In this document: in pieces, positions 6,357-13,307 of the stretch
Layout of the letters: every line of letters starts with the position of its first letter
Numbering within the stretch: the stretch's first letter is position 1
DNA from: an uncultured Bacteroidales bacterium
Lineage (GTDB): Bacteria > Bacteroidota > Bacteroidia > Bacteroidales > Marinilabiliaceae
Direction: 5' to 3'
Length of the DNA stretch: 14,757 nt
Assembly (NCBI GenBank): GCA_937892095.1
Contig: CALAVC010000256.1
Location: 1-14,757, forward strand
Made by a program: the position numbers and the translations under genes
Notes under the pieces: model-generated
What the model saw: only the letters and a program-made list of their open reading frames with translations
Databases searched by the model: none
Told to the model about the DNA's origin: nothing

Positions 6357-7939
6357 CCTTCAATAGGTTATTACTGACTTTTATTTCGTTACTATTGCTG
6401 ACCACAAGTGTTGTCGGACAGCAACAAACATTGCGCGTCAAAATTGAGCGTGCCGACTTTTTGCGCCACGATGATAAGATTGGCAAAAACACTCAGTCGC
6501 TAAATGGATCTGTAATGTTGTCGCATCATAACACGGTTCTTCATTGCGACTCTGCTTATATGTACAATGACTCGAACGTTGTTATTGCATACGGCAACAT
6601 CCACGTCATTCAGAACGACTCTGTTCATCTCTATGGCGATAAGATGACCTATCTTGGCAATATCGGTCTTGTCAAGGTTCGCGAAAATGTCAGGGCTAAC
6701 AAAGCAGACACGTGGCTCTACACAGAGTATCTTGACTACGACCGCGAAAAGGACGAAGCCTATTTTTATAATGGTGGTAGAGTAGTAAATCATGCCAACG
6801 TGCTAACTTCGAGGCGTGGCATATACTACCCCATGACCAATGACGTGTTCTTTAAAGACAGTGTAGTCGGCACGTCGCCCAATCATCGTTTGCTGACCGA
6901 TACGGCTTCTTTTAATACTCAGACTGAGATTGTCAATATTCTCGGACCTACAACGATATTCTATAACGACTCGACCATTATCAACAGTGATAGGGGGTGG
7001 TACGACACCAAAAAAGATGTTGCCAAACTGCTCGAAAACAACGAGATTTATTCGCTAAAAAATAGGTCGACACTCCGGGGGCATACTCTTTTGTATGAGC
7101 GAACCATTGGTCTTGGTACTGCATGGACCAATATGGTGCTGACAGATTCTGTCGATAATGCAATATTGCTCGGCGACTATGGTTTCTACAACACGCAAAC
7201 CAGTGAAGCTATGGCTACTGAGCGTGCCGAAATTCGTCATGTCTATTCGCAAGACACCGTGTTTATGCACGCCGATACATTTCGGATTGTGCCTCTTGCC
7301 GACACTGCACGACTTGTCAAAGCGTATAATCAAGTAAAGCTATACCGTATTGACATACAGGCACGTTGTGATTCCCTCGTTTTCGACACTCGCGACTCTG
7401 TTGCTACGCTCTACGACTTCCCTGTTGTATGGTCGGAAGCAAATCAGATGACGGCCAACACCATTAAGATGTACACGCGCAATCAAGCTGTGTATAAAAC
7501 GGAGCTCATTGAAGCTGCTTTTGTCGTCTCGCTCGAACCCGACTCTGTCGGCTACGACCAAGTGAAAGGAAAACTTATTACGGGGCACATACGAAATAAC
7601 GAACTTTATCGAATCGATGTCGATGGCAACGGACAGACAATCTATTATCCCAAAGATGGTCCTGAACTGATAGGTATTAATCGTGCCGAAAGTAGCAATA
7701 TGACCCTTTGGCTAAAAGATAAGCGTGTCGACCGGATAACCATGCGAGTGTCGCCTTCGGGGAAAATGAATCCTCCTCTACTTGTCGGTGAAAACGATCG
7801 TAAGTTGTTGGGATTTAAGTGGTTAGAAGATTTTAGACCGAAGAGCAAGACTGATATTTTCTTGCCTCTCGACATCCCCGACGAATTTATCGACCAACAA
7901 GAAGTCTACGAAGGTTATTCTTTTGATACTGAGGAATAA
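6353..7939 (+). CDS. OstA/LptA-like protein, lipopolysaccharide-transport related
   Basis: The product resembles the OstA-like proteins of Bacteroidota, which share the LptA / LptD N-terminal beta-jellyroll and are thought to act in moving lipopolysaccharide across the periplasm. It has 528 residues. A signal peptide occupies about 1-22 (LLLTFISLLLLTTSVVGQ). Repeated short beta motifs follow, such as NGSVMLSHHNTVLHCDSAYM, VIAYGNIHVIQNDSVHLYGD and DKMTYLGNIGLVKVRENV, which are typical of OstA repeats. No outer-membrane beta-barrel is apparent, so it is not a full LptD. The start is set at the ATG at 6353, which forms an ATGA overlap with the surA stop; an in-frame TTG at 6344 would add three residues and is less likely. 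It closes the chaperone/envelope operon. Confidence 0.85.
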   Translation: MTFNRLLLTFISLLLLTTSVVGQQQTLRVKIERADFLRHDDKIGKNTQSLNGSVMLSHHNTVLHCDSAYMYNDSNVVIAYGNIHVIQNDSVHLYGDKMTYLGNIGLVKVRENVRANKADTWLYTEYLDYDREKDEAYFYNGGRVVNHANVLTSRRGIYYPMTNDVFFKDSVVGTSPNHRLLTDTASFNTQTEIVNILGPTTIFYNDSTIINSDRGWYDTKKDVAKLLENNEIYSLKNRSTLRGHTLLYERTIGLGTAWTNMVLTDSVDNAILLGDYGFYNTQTSEAMATERAEIRHVYSQDTVFMHADTFRIVPLADTARLVKAYNQVKLYRIDIQARCDSLVFDTRDSVATLYDFPVVWSEANQMTANTIKMYTRNQAVYKTELIEAAFVVSLEPDSVGYDQVKGKLITGHIRNNELYRIDVDGNGQTIYYPKDGPELIGINRAESSNMTLWLKDKRVDRITMRVSPSGKMNPPLLVGENDRKLLGFKWLEDFRPKSKTDIFLPLDIPDEFIDQQEVYEGYSFDTEE

Positions 7940-7990
7940 AGCGTAGTAAAGAAAAATTAACTATAAATATTTTTCTTGTTGTATATTTTA

Positions 7991-7998
7991 TATATTTG
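7991..7998 (+). promoter_or_regulatory. -7 promoter element for the DUF2795-type gene
   Basis: TATATTTG matches TAnnTTTG exactly and lies 25 nt before the ATG at 8024, giving a leader of about 20 nt. The upstream region is A/T-rich, but no TTTG lies at the right distance; the nearest is CTTG at 7975-7978, only 12 bp away. The -33 box is therefore weak or absent. Confidence 0.6.
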
Positions 7999-8023
7999 CG
8001 CTCGATTGTAAATATAGTTGATT

Positions 8024-8245
8024 ATGTATTGGACATTAGAGCTTGCATCTAAACTTGAAGATGCTCCGTGGCCAGCCACCAAAGACGAGTTGATAGACTA
8101 TGCCTCTCGCTCTGGTGCACCTCTTGAAGTCATTGAAAACCTATCTGAGATAGAGGACGATGGTGAGGTGTACGAAAGTATCGAAGATATTTGGCCAGAC
8201 TATCCGAGCAATGAAGATTTCTTCTTCAACGAAGAGGAATATTAA
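8024..8245 (+). CDS. Small acidic DUF2795-type protein of unknown function
   Basis: The protein has 73 residues and is strongly acidic: 22 Asp/Glu against 3 Lys/Arg. It resembles small DUF2795-family proteins that are highly conserved in Bacteroidales. The N-terminal half (MYWTLELASKLEDAPWPATK, then DELIDYASRSGAPLEVIENL) looks like a small helical domain, and the C-terminal half is an acidic tail (EIEDDGEVYESIEDIWPDY and FFFNEEEY) rich in aromatics. No signal peptide or membrane segment is seen, so it is probably cytoplasmic. The function is unknown to me. The start is the ATG at 8024; the TTG at 8018 would add only two residues. It has its own promoter element and a strong terminator, so it is monocistronic. 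Confidence 0.85.
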   Translation: MYWTLELASKLEDAPWPATKDELIDYASRSGAPLEVIENLSEIEDDGEVYESIEDIWPDYPSNEDFFFNEEEY

Positions 8246-8287
8246 GTTTCTGTAGTCCCAAAGGCTACAAGAGAACTCAGAAATAAC

Positions 8288-8321
8288 AAAAGCGTTTCGA
8301 CTTGCCTATCGAAACGCTTTT
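8288..8321. terminator. Bidirectional terminator between convergent genes
   Basis: A perfect 13-bp inverted repeat (AAAAGCGTTTCGA at 8288-8300 and its complement at 8309-8321) has an 8-nt loop. On the plus strand the stem runs into TTTTTTATTTTATTATT, and on the minus strand into TTTTGTTATTT, so it can end both the DUF2795-type transcript and the dapB-lepB operon. The minus-strand stop codon (8322-8324) abuts the stem. A second, smaller 7-bp hairpin (8251-8257 with 8263-8269) lies just upstream on the plus strand. Confidence 0.9.
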
Positions 8322-9101
8322 TTATTTTATTATTCTTGCCCGTCCAAGTATCTTGTTATCTGGTATCGGACCAAATGTGCGACTATCGTATGCCACGTCT
8401 CTGTCATCGCAAATGGCAAAGTAATAATTGTGTTTAAACGTGATTTTCTCGCCAATTTTCGGCTCACTACTCTCATTGTCTCTTATCAGCTTGCCATAAA
8501 TGATCATTCTCTTTTTGTCTAAAATCATCGTTTGCCCCTTGCGAGGCAAAATCATTGGTCCCCAGTGGTAATAATTATACCCCAATCCTACTTCTTGTGG
8601 ATATGTTCGTAGGTCTGTCTCGTTTTTCTGTGGATATGTATATGTCCAATATTTCCAGTTAGCTTCTCGTTGGTTGACACGTAGGCGTAACGTGTCCGAA
8701 AGTGGTTCTTTGTGGGTGATGTGTTTATGTTCTTCGTGCATTTGACGTAGGGTGGAGTAGGGGACGTGTGGCAATGTTATGTATGTTGCCACGGCACTCC
8801 TATCGGTACGAACAGATGTCCTCGCATCGCAAATATTAACGGTGTCGCCAGGCATGTAGGCTATGCGAAGCAACAAATCTCCATTCTCTGGAGTCTTGAC
8901 GAGGGCAGTCCGTCCACGTGCTACTTCGCCTCTCCACATTAGACCCGACTTTGTGACTACGCAAAATTTTTTGCCACGTGTAGGATCTACGTAGTTGCCA
9001 ACAGACACTACGTAGTGTAGCAAGACCCAAACAAGGGCTGCCGACAATAGTGTAGCGACAGCCCATGTGATTATTGTGTGTGCGCGCGGACTGAGTTGCA
9101 A
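8322..9101 (-). CDS. S26-family signal peptidase homologue lacking catalytic residues
   Basis: The protein has 259 residues with one N-terminal membrane helix (about 9-31), and its C-terminal half resembles type I signal peptidases. Box E is recognisable (DDRDVAYDSRTFGPIP, residues 232-247, then ILGRA), and a MPGD motif is present at 83-86. The segment that should carry the catalytic Ser (IPTSSLEKSLLVGD in the neighbouring LepB) is absent, and the position of the catalytic Lys (KRCIGMPGD in LepB) reads LRIAYMPGD, with Leu78 replacing Lys. It should not be an active Ser/Lys protease. The start is TTG at 9101: the lepB stop is in the same frame six bases upstream, and the next Met (residue 55) would remove the membrane helix. 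It may bind or regulate LepB or its substrates; that is inference. Confidence 0.85.
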   Translation of the reverse strand: MQLSPRAHTIITWAVATLLSAALVWVLLHYVVSVGNYVDPTRGKKFCVVTKSGLMWRGEVARGRTALVKTPENGDLLLRIAYMPGDTVNICDARTSVRTDRSAVATYITLPHVPYSTLRQMHEEHKHITHKEPLSDTLRLRVNQREANWKYWTYTYPQKNETDLRTYPQEVGLGYNYYHWGPMILPRKGQTMILDKKRMIIYGKLIRDNESSEPKIGEKITFKHNYYFAICDDRDVAYDSRTFGPIPDNKILGRARIIK

Positions 9102-9104
9102 GTC

Positions 9105-10571
9105 TTAGTCTCTATCGAAGTCAGTCTTGAAAAACCTGTTCCACCTAATGCTACTTAGTAGGCTCTTGTCGGGGTCGAGACTTAGCCATACGAACAATGG
9201 TTTGCCAATGACGTGGTCTTCGGGTACAAAGCCCCAGTAGCGAGAGTCTGCCGATTTGTGTCGGTTGTCGCCCATCATAAAGTAGTAGTCCATGGCAAAT
9301 GTGTAGCTATCAGCTTCTTGTCCGTCTACATATACTTTGTCGTTTTTGACGTCGAGCGAGTGTCCCTCATAGGCTGTGATGGCTCTCTCGTATAGTAGAG
9401 CATTACGAGTGTCAAGTTTTATTGTCGCCCCTTTCTTCGGAATCCAAATAGGTCCATAATTGTCTCGGCTCCATGGATAATCTGGGCTATACGGATAGAC
9501 GCTTCCGCCAAGACTGTCTGCTGGGTTCTCGTCGATAGTTATGCTCTTGATAGATTGCATTTGTGCCACTTGTGCTGCTTTTTCGCGGGTGAGAGGCAGT
9601 AGGTAATTGGGTGCAGTGCCACACGCGCGACTGTCATCGTTCGATATGCCAAGGCTCTCAAAAAATCGGTCGTTAAGTGCAACGCCAGTGGTCGTTATCC
9701 AATAGTTATGCTGTACGTCTTTTTTGTCTTTGTGTAGCATGCCGTTAATCAGCACTTCGTTATGCCGTACTTCGAGACTGTCGCCCGGCATACCTATGCA
9801 ACGTTTGACGTAGCAATCGCGCTTATCGACAGGTCGCCACACTATTTTGCTCAGTGGAGACGAGGGCTGCATGACACGACGTCGACCAATTGACGAAATG
9901 TAGTGGTTGCGTTCCCACGCCGTCTGCATATTGCGTATCTTCTCTGCGTCTTCGCGTTGCAAGCTATTAAGACCCATGTTTAGAATTATGCTATAATAGT
10001 CTGGGTTGGGCATTTCTACGCACACCGTGTCGCCAGCAGGGAAGTTGAAGACCACAATGTCGTCACGCCTAATGCTGTCGATGCCTGCCAATCGTTTATA
10101 TGGCCACATTGGCCACTCAAGATACGATTTTGTTGTGTTTGACCATGGCATTGTGTTTTGCACCATCGGCATGAATATGGGTGTGTTGGGCATTCGCGGA
10201 CCATACTTGACTTTGCTAACAAAAAGATGGTCGCCTACCAAGAGCGATTTCTCGAGCGACGAAGTTGGTATTTTGTAGTTCTGGAACAGAAACAAATTAA
10301 TAAAATAGACTGCCACTATTGCAAACACAATGGCATCTATCCATTCAACTATTACCGAAGGGCGTTTGCCGTCTTTGGTGCGTTTCCAAAAGTCCCAAGG
10401 TATGTAGCGCGTCGACGTGGAGTCGGCCACTATCGGCAGCAAGAAAAGAAGCCATGCGTTACCCGTCCACACCACTATGCCCAAGAATATCAGAACATAG
10501 ACAACTGTTTTTATCCAGTCCCATGTGGTCATGGAGGCTATTCGCTCTCTGAAAGTTTTTGTTTTCGCCAT
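9105..10571 (-). CDS. lepB: Signal peptidase I
   Basis: LepB removes signal peptides from exported proteins at the periplasmic face of the inner membrane. The product has 488 residues, longer than most, because of large insertions about residues 185-250 and 285-375, as is usual in Bacteroidota. Two membrane-spanning stretches lie near 22-48 and 75-95. The catalytic Ser lies in IPTSSLEKSLLVGD (Ser105, the residue before Leu106), and the general base Lys in YVKRCIGMPGD (Lys256). Box E reads MMGDNRHKSADSRYWGFVP (433-450). The start ATG at 10571 lies 16 nt after the dapB stop. The operon is dapB, lepB and then the degenerate S26 homologue, which starts after a single intervening codon. Confidence 0.96.
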   Translation of the reverse strand: MAKTKTFRERIASMTTWDWIKTVVYVLIFLGIVVWTGNAWLLFLLPIVADSTSTRYIPWDFWKRTKDGKRPSVIVEWIDAIVFAIVAVYFINLFLFQNYKIPTSSLEKSLLVGDHLFVSKVKYGPRMPNTPIFMPMVQNTMPWSNTTKSYLEWPMWPYKRLAGIDSIRRDDIVVFNFPAGDTVCVEMPNPDYYSIILNMGLNSLQREDAEKIRNMQTAWERNHYISSIGRRRVMQPSSPLSKIVWRPVDKRDCYVKRCIGMPGDSLEVRHNEVLINGMLHKDKKDVQHNYWITTTGVALNDRFFESLGISNDDSRACGTAPNYLLPLTREKAAQVAQMQSIKSITIDENPADSLGGSVYPYSPDYPWSRDNYGPIWIPKKGATIKLDTRNALLYERAITAYEGHSLDVKNDKVYVDGQEADSYTFAMDYYFMMGDNRHKSADSRYWGFVPEDHVIGKPLFVWLSLDPDKSLLSSIRWNRFFKTDFDRD

Positions 10572-10587
10572 TGGTGCAAAGGTGTGT

Positions 10588-11310
10588 TTAGAATCCTAAC
10601 ATGTCTTTCATGCCCAACAAACCACGGTGTCCATTTGTATATTCGGCTGCAAGAACTACGCCCAGAGCAAAACCACGTCGGCTGTTTGCGCTGTGCTTAA
10701 TCTCTATGTAGTCGGCTTCGCTGTCGTAGCGTACAGTGTGTATGCCCGGCACTTCACCTTCGCGATAGGCTGTTATCTGCACCTTACCTTCGGCACTCTC
10801 GGGAGCAAGTGTCCAGCCGTTTATGCGGTCCATATTTTCTGCAATGCCTTGTGCTATGCTAATGGCTGTGCCACTTGGCGCATCGAGTTTGTGGATATGG
10901 TGTGTTTCAGTCATGCTGACACTGTAGGCATCGAATTTGTTCATTAAGCGAGCCAGCTGTCGATTCACCTCGAAGAATATGTTCACGCCGAGGCTAAAGT
11001 TCGAAGAATAGAAAAATGTTTTGCCGTCATTCTGACACATTTTTTCAATTTCGGGCATGCGGTCGAGCCAGCCAGTTGTTCCGCTAACCACTTTTTTGTT
11101 GCGTTTAAAGCATTCCATGTAGTTGGCGTAGGCTGCGCCAGGTGCTGTGAACTCAATCACCACATCGGCTTCGGCAAAACCTTTACTGTCGAACGAACCT
11201 GGAAGACCTATAAAGGTGTCTATTTTTTCTGTTATCTCGTGATTTCGGCTGATGGCAATTTCTTCTATTGTTTTGCCCATTTTGCCGTATCCTATTAGGG
11301 CTATTTTCAT
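10588..11310 (-). CDS. dapB: 4-hydroxy-tetrahydrodipicolinate reductase
   Basis: DapB reduces hydroxytetrahydrodipicolinate (dihydrodipicolinate) with NAD(P)H in the diaminopimelate/lysine pathway, feeding peptidoglycan and protein synthesis in the cytoplasm. The 240-residue product has the nucleotide-binding GYGKMG (7-12) at the end of the first strand, EFTAPGAA (53-60), SGTTGW (76-81), and the substrate-binding/catalytic signature ETHHIHKLDAPSGTA (135-149), with His137, His138 and Lys141 in the expected positions. The length is normal for Bacteroidota. It starts 28 nt downstream of a well-matched promoter and heads the operon with lepB. Confidence 0.97.
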   Translation of the reverse strand: MKIALIGYGKMGKTIEEIAISRNHEITEKIDTFIGLPGSFDSKGFAEADVVIEFTAPGAAYANYMECFKRNKKVVSGTTGWLDRMPEIEKMCQNDGKTFFYSSNFSLGVNIFFEVNRQLARLMNKFDAYSVSMTETHHIHKLDAPSGTAISIAQGIAENMDRINGWTLAPESAEGKVQITAYREGEVPGIHTVRYDSEADYIEIKHSANSRRGFALGVVLAAEYTNGHRGLLGMKDMLGF

Positions 11311-11337
11311 TTGCTTTTCGTTTTCTTAATTTATGTG

Positions 11338-11369
11338 CAAAAGTACTAATAATCAGTATGCTACGCAAA
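11338..11369 (-). promoter_or_regulatory. Bacteroidota-type promoter for dapB-lepB-S26 homologue
   Basis: On the minus strand, TTTG (11369-11366) and TACTTTTG (11345-11338) are separated by 20 bp, an exact match to both boxes. The start site should be near 11331-11334, about 22 nt before the dapB ATG at 11310. The -33 box lies within the last codons of the glycosyltransferase gene. Confidence 0.8.
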
Positions 11370-12392
11370 TGGGGCTATGTCGCCAAAGGTCTTCTGTCCA
11401 AGCACATAGTAGTGCCAAATAATGCTTTTCTTTGATATTCCACTGGGTAGTTTGCGAAGACGACCAGTCTTTAGTTCCTTCCTTTTGCTAAGTAGCGTAC
11501 CAAGAGACGCGTACATGCTTAGGTGCGCTTTGACTATTGCACCGAAAAAGGGCACCTTGCCTTGCATAAGAAAGCGTAGGGCTGCCACACCATCAAGCAA
11601 CATTCTAACTATCAAGACAATCCACCATGAGCGCAAAGGATAGTTCTTTATAATCATGCTTAGGTTGTTGCGAAAGTTAAGATACGTCTTGCGTGGGTTC
11701 TCGGAGTTTAGTGTTGCGCCACCTAAGTGGAATATGTGCGATTTGCCACACGCAATCACCCTATGCCCGCGACTGCACATTCGCCAGCAAAGGTCTATTT
11801 CTTCCATGTGAGCAAAGAAGTCTTCGTCGAGTCCACCAAGTTCTTCGTATACTTTTCGGCGTACCATAATGGCAGCTCCGCTTACCCACAAGGCATTGGC
11901 ATCGGTATCATATTGTCCGTTGTCGGCTTCGAGGGTGTCCATTATTCTGCCTCGGCAAAATGGGTATCCCAATGCGTCAAGATAGCCACCTGCTGCACCT
12001 GCATATTCAAACATACTGTGTTGTTTGTCATCGCGTATTTTGGGCGCACAAGCTGCCACATCGTTATGTTCGTCCATAAGGCTGACGAGTGGTTGCAACC
12101 AGCCGTCTGTAGTTTCTACATCGGAGTTTAAGAGGACGACATAATCGTGGTCTACGTTGGCTATGGCTCTGTTATACCCTCCAGCAAAACCATAATTCTT
12201 GTCGAGCAAAATGGTCTTGACATTTGCAAATTCGGTTTTGAGAACGTCTCGACTATTGTCGGTTGAGGCGTTGTCGGCTACGATAACCTCGGCGTTAGGA
12301 CACGTCGCAGTGGTTTCGACTACTTTCGGTAAATAGTGTCTTAGCAGTTCGCTACCATTCCAATTAAGTATGATGACGGCAGTTCTACTCAT
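11361..12392 (-). CDS. Family 2 glycosyltransferase (rhamnosyltransferase-like)
   Basis: This GT-A fold transferase probably adds a sugar to a surface glycan or lipid-linked precursor; donor and acceptor cannot be told. The product has 343 residues. The fold begins AVIILNWNGSELL and continues with VIVADNASTDNSRDVLK and NYGFAGGYNRAI. The metal-binding DXD-type motif is NSD (89-91), and the acceptor-side acidic motif is EEIDLCWR (197-204). The pattern resembles WbbL/rhamnosyltransferase-type GT2 enzymes. A hydrophobic stretch near 256-274 may associate with the membrane. The start is the ATG at 12392, which overlaps the stop of the upstream phosphatase gene as ATGA; an in-frame ATG at 12443 would add 17 residues inside that gene and is unlikely. 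Confidence 0.9.
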   Translation of the reverse strand: MSRTAVIILNWNGSELLRHYLPKVVETTATCPNAEVIVADNASTDNSRDVLKTEFANVKTILLDKNYGFAGGYNRAIANVDHDYVVLLNSDVETTDGWLQPLVSLMDEHNDVAACAPKIRDDKQHSMFEYAGAAGGYLDALGYPFCRGRIMDTLEADNGQYDTDANALWVSGAAIMVRRKVYEELGGLDEDFFAHMEEIDLCWRMCSRGHRVIACGKSHIFHLGGATLNSENPRKTYLNFRNNLSMIIKNYPLRSWWIVLIVRMLLDGVAALRFLMQGKVPFFGAIVKAHLSMYASLGTLLSKRKELKTGRLRKLPSGISKKSIIWHYYVLGQKTFGDIAPFA

Positions 12393-13198
12393 TGTGCTTT
12401 GCTGCCCAAGTTTGTCATTATAACGTTCATAAAATCGGTGCAAAGCGTATGGTTTGTGGCTGCAATCTCACGTCCAAAGATGTAGTCATTTTTGCCACTA
12501 AAGTCGTACACGTGTCCGCCAGCTTCGCTAACCAATAGGCTACCGGCAGCCACGTCGTATGGTTTTAGGTCATATTCGAAGAATGCATCGTAGCGTCCGC
12601 ATGCCACGTAGGCAAGGTCTGTTGCCGCTGAGCCAAGACGCCGTATGCCAGCCGTGTCGCGCATGATGTCGGTGAGTGTGTGCATGTAGTCGTCCATACG
12701 ACTAAAGTTGCTATATGGAAATCCTGTGGCTATGAGCGACGTCTGATAAGCTGTTAGCGACACGTTTATTCGTTTCCCATTGAGATAGGCGCCGCCGCCA
12801 AGCCATGCCGCAAAAAGTTCGTCGTGTCCCATTTCGTATACCACGCCAACGACAATTTTGTCGTTCTCGGCAAGAGCTATGCTTATGGCGTATGGTGGGT
12901 GCGAGTGGATAAAGTTTGTGGTGCCGTCTATTGGGTCGACAATCCAGTTATATTGCTTGGCCGTTTGGCTTCGAGTCCCTTCTTCGGTAATGTAGCCAGC
13001 TTGTGGCAAGATCTCTTCAAGTTCGGCTACAATTAGGCGTTCCGAAAGCTTGTCCATTTGGGTTACGTAGTCGTGAGCTCCTTTGGCTTCGATGTGTAGA
13101 TTTTCGGTCTGTCGAAGTGAGTGTATGTGCTTGCCCACGCGTCTGGCAAGGTCCGAAACTTGTCGGCATATTGCTTTGTAGTCAACACTATTGTCCAT
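12389..13198 (-). CDS. Inositol monophosphatase family protein
   Basis: The product is a Mg-dependent sugar/inositol phosphatase of the SuhB/IMPase family, probably cytoplasmic, with 269 residues (normal length). Metal-binding motifs are visible: EEGT (72-75) after the first helices, then WIVDPIDGTTNFIH (85-98), and the C-terminal YDVAAGSLLVSEAGG. The last usually begins with Trp-Asp; here Tyr replaces Trp and the Asp ligand is kept. The substrate cannot be deduced; related enzymes act on inositol-1-phosphate, fructose-1,6-bisphosphate or 3'-phosphoadenosine 5'-phosphate. It is coupled by a 4-nt overlap to the glycosyltransferase, so a role in making a sugar precursor is possible but unproven. 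Confidence 0.93.
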   Translation of the reverse strand: MDNSVDYKAICRQVSDLARRVGKHIHSLRQTENLHIEAKGAHDYVTQMDKLSERLIVAELEEILPQAGYITEEGTRSQTAKQYNWIVDPIDGTTNFIHSHPPYAISIALAENDKIVVGVVYEMGHDELFAAWLGGGAYLNGKRINVSLTAYQTSLIATGFPYSNFSRMDDYMHTLTDIMRDTAGIRRLGSAATDLAYVACGRYDAFFEYDLKPYDVAAGSLLVSEAGGHVYDFSGKNDYIFGREIAATNHTLCTDFMNVIMTNLGSKAQ

Positions 13199-13220
13199 GT
13201 CTTGTGTTTTTTAAGAATGA

Positions 13221-13228
13221 CAAAATTA
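13221..13228 (-). promoter_or_regulatory. -7 promoter element for the phosphatase-glycosyltransferase pair
   Basis: The minus strand reads TAATTTTG, an exact TAnnTTTG match, 22 nt before the ATG at 13198. No TTTG is found at 19-20 bp upstream; the nearest (13264-13261) is 32 bp away, inside the loop of the glyA terminator. The -33 contribution is therefore weak. Confidence 0.6.
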
Positions 13229-13240
13229 GTTGCTTGTGGT

Positions 13241-13279
13241 AAAAAATAAGAGTGTACCAACAAAAAAGTCGGTACACTC
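13241..13279 (-). terminator. Terminator of glyA
   Basis: A perfect 9-bp inverted repeat (GAGTGTACC at 13250-13258 and GGTACACTC at 13271-13279) has a 12-nt loop. Read on the minus strand, the stem is followed by TTATTTTTTACC. It lies about 30 nt after the glyA stop and ahead of the phosphatase promoter element. Confidence 0.85.
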
Positions 13280-13307
13280 CACTCTCTAATCTTTAAACTT
13301 TAGATGC

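Noticed and set aside
10158..10700. 180-codon plus-strand ORF opposite lepB and the dapB end
   Set aside because: It overlaps two well-supported minus-strand genes and has no family features or start signals.
12393..12443. 17-residue N-terminal extension of the glycosyltransferase
   Set aside because: The ATG at 12392 makes an ATGA overlap and begins the GT2 fold directly; the extension is only phosphatase coding sequence in another frame.
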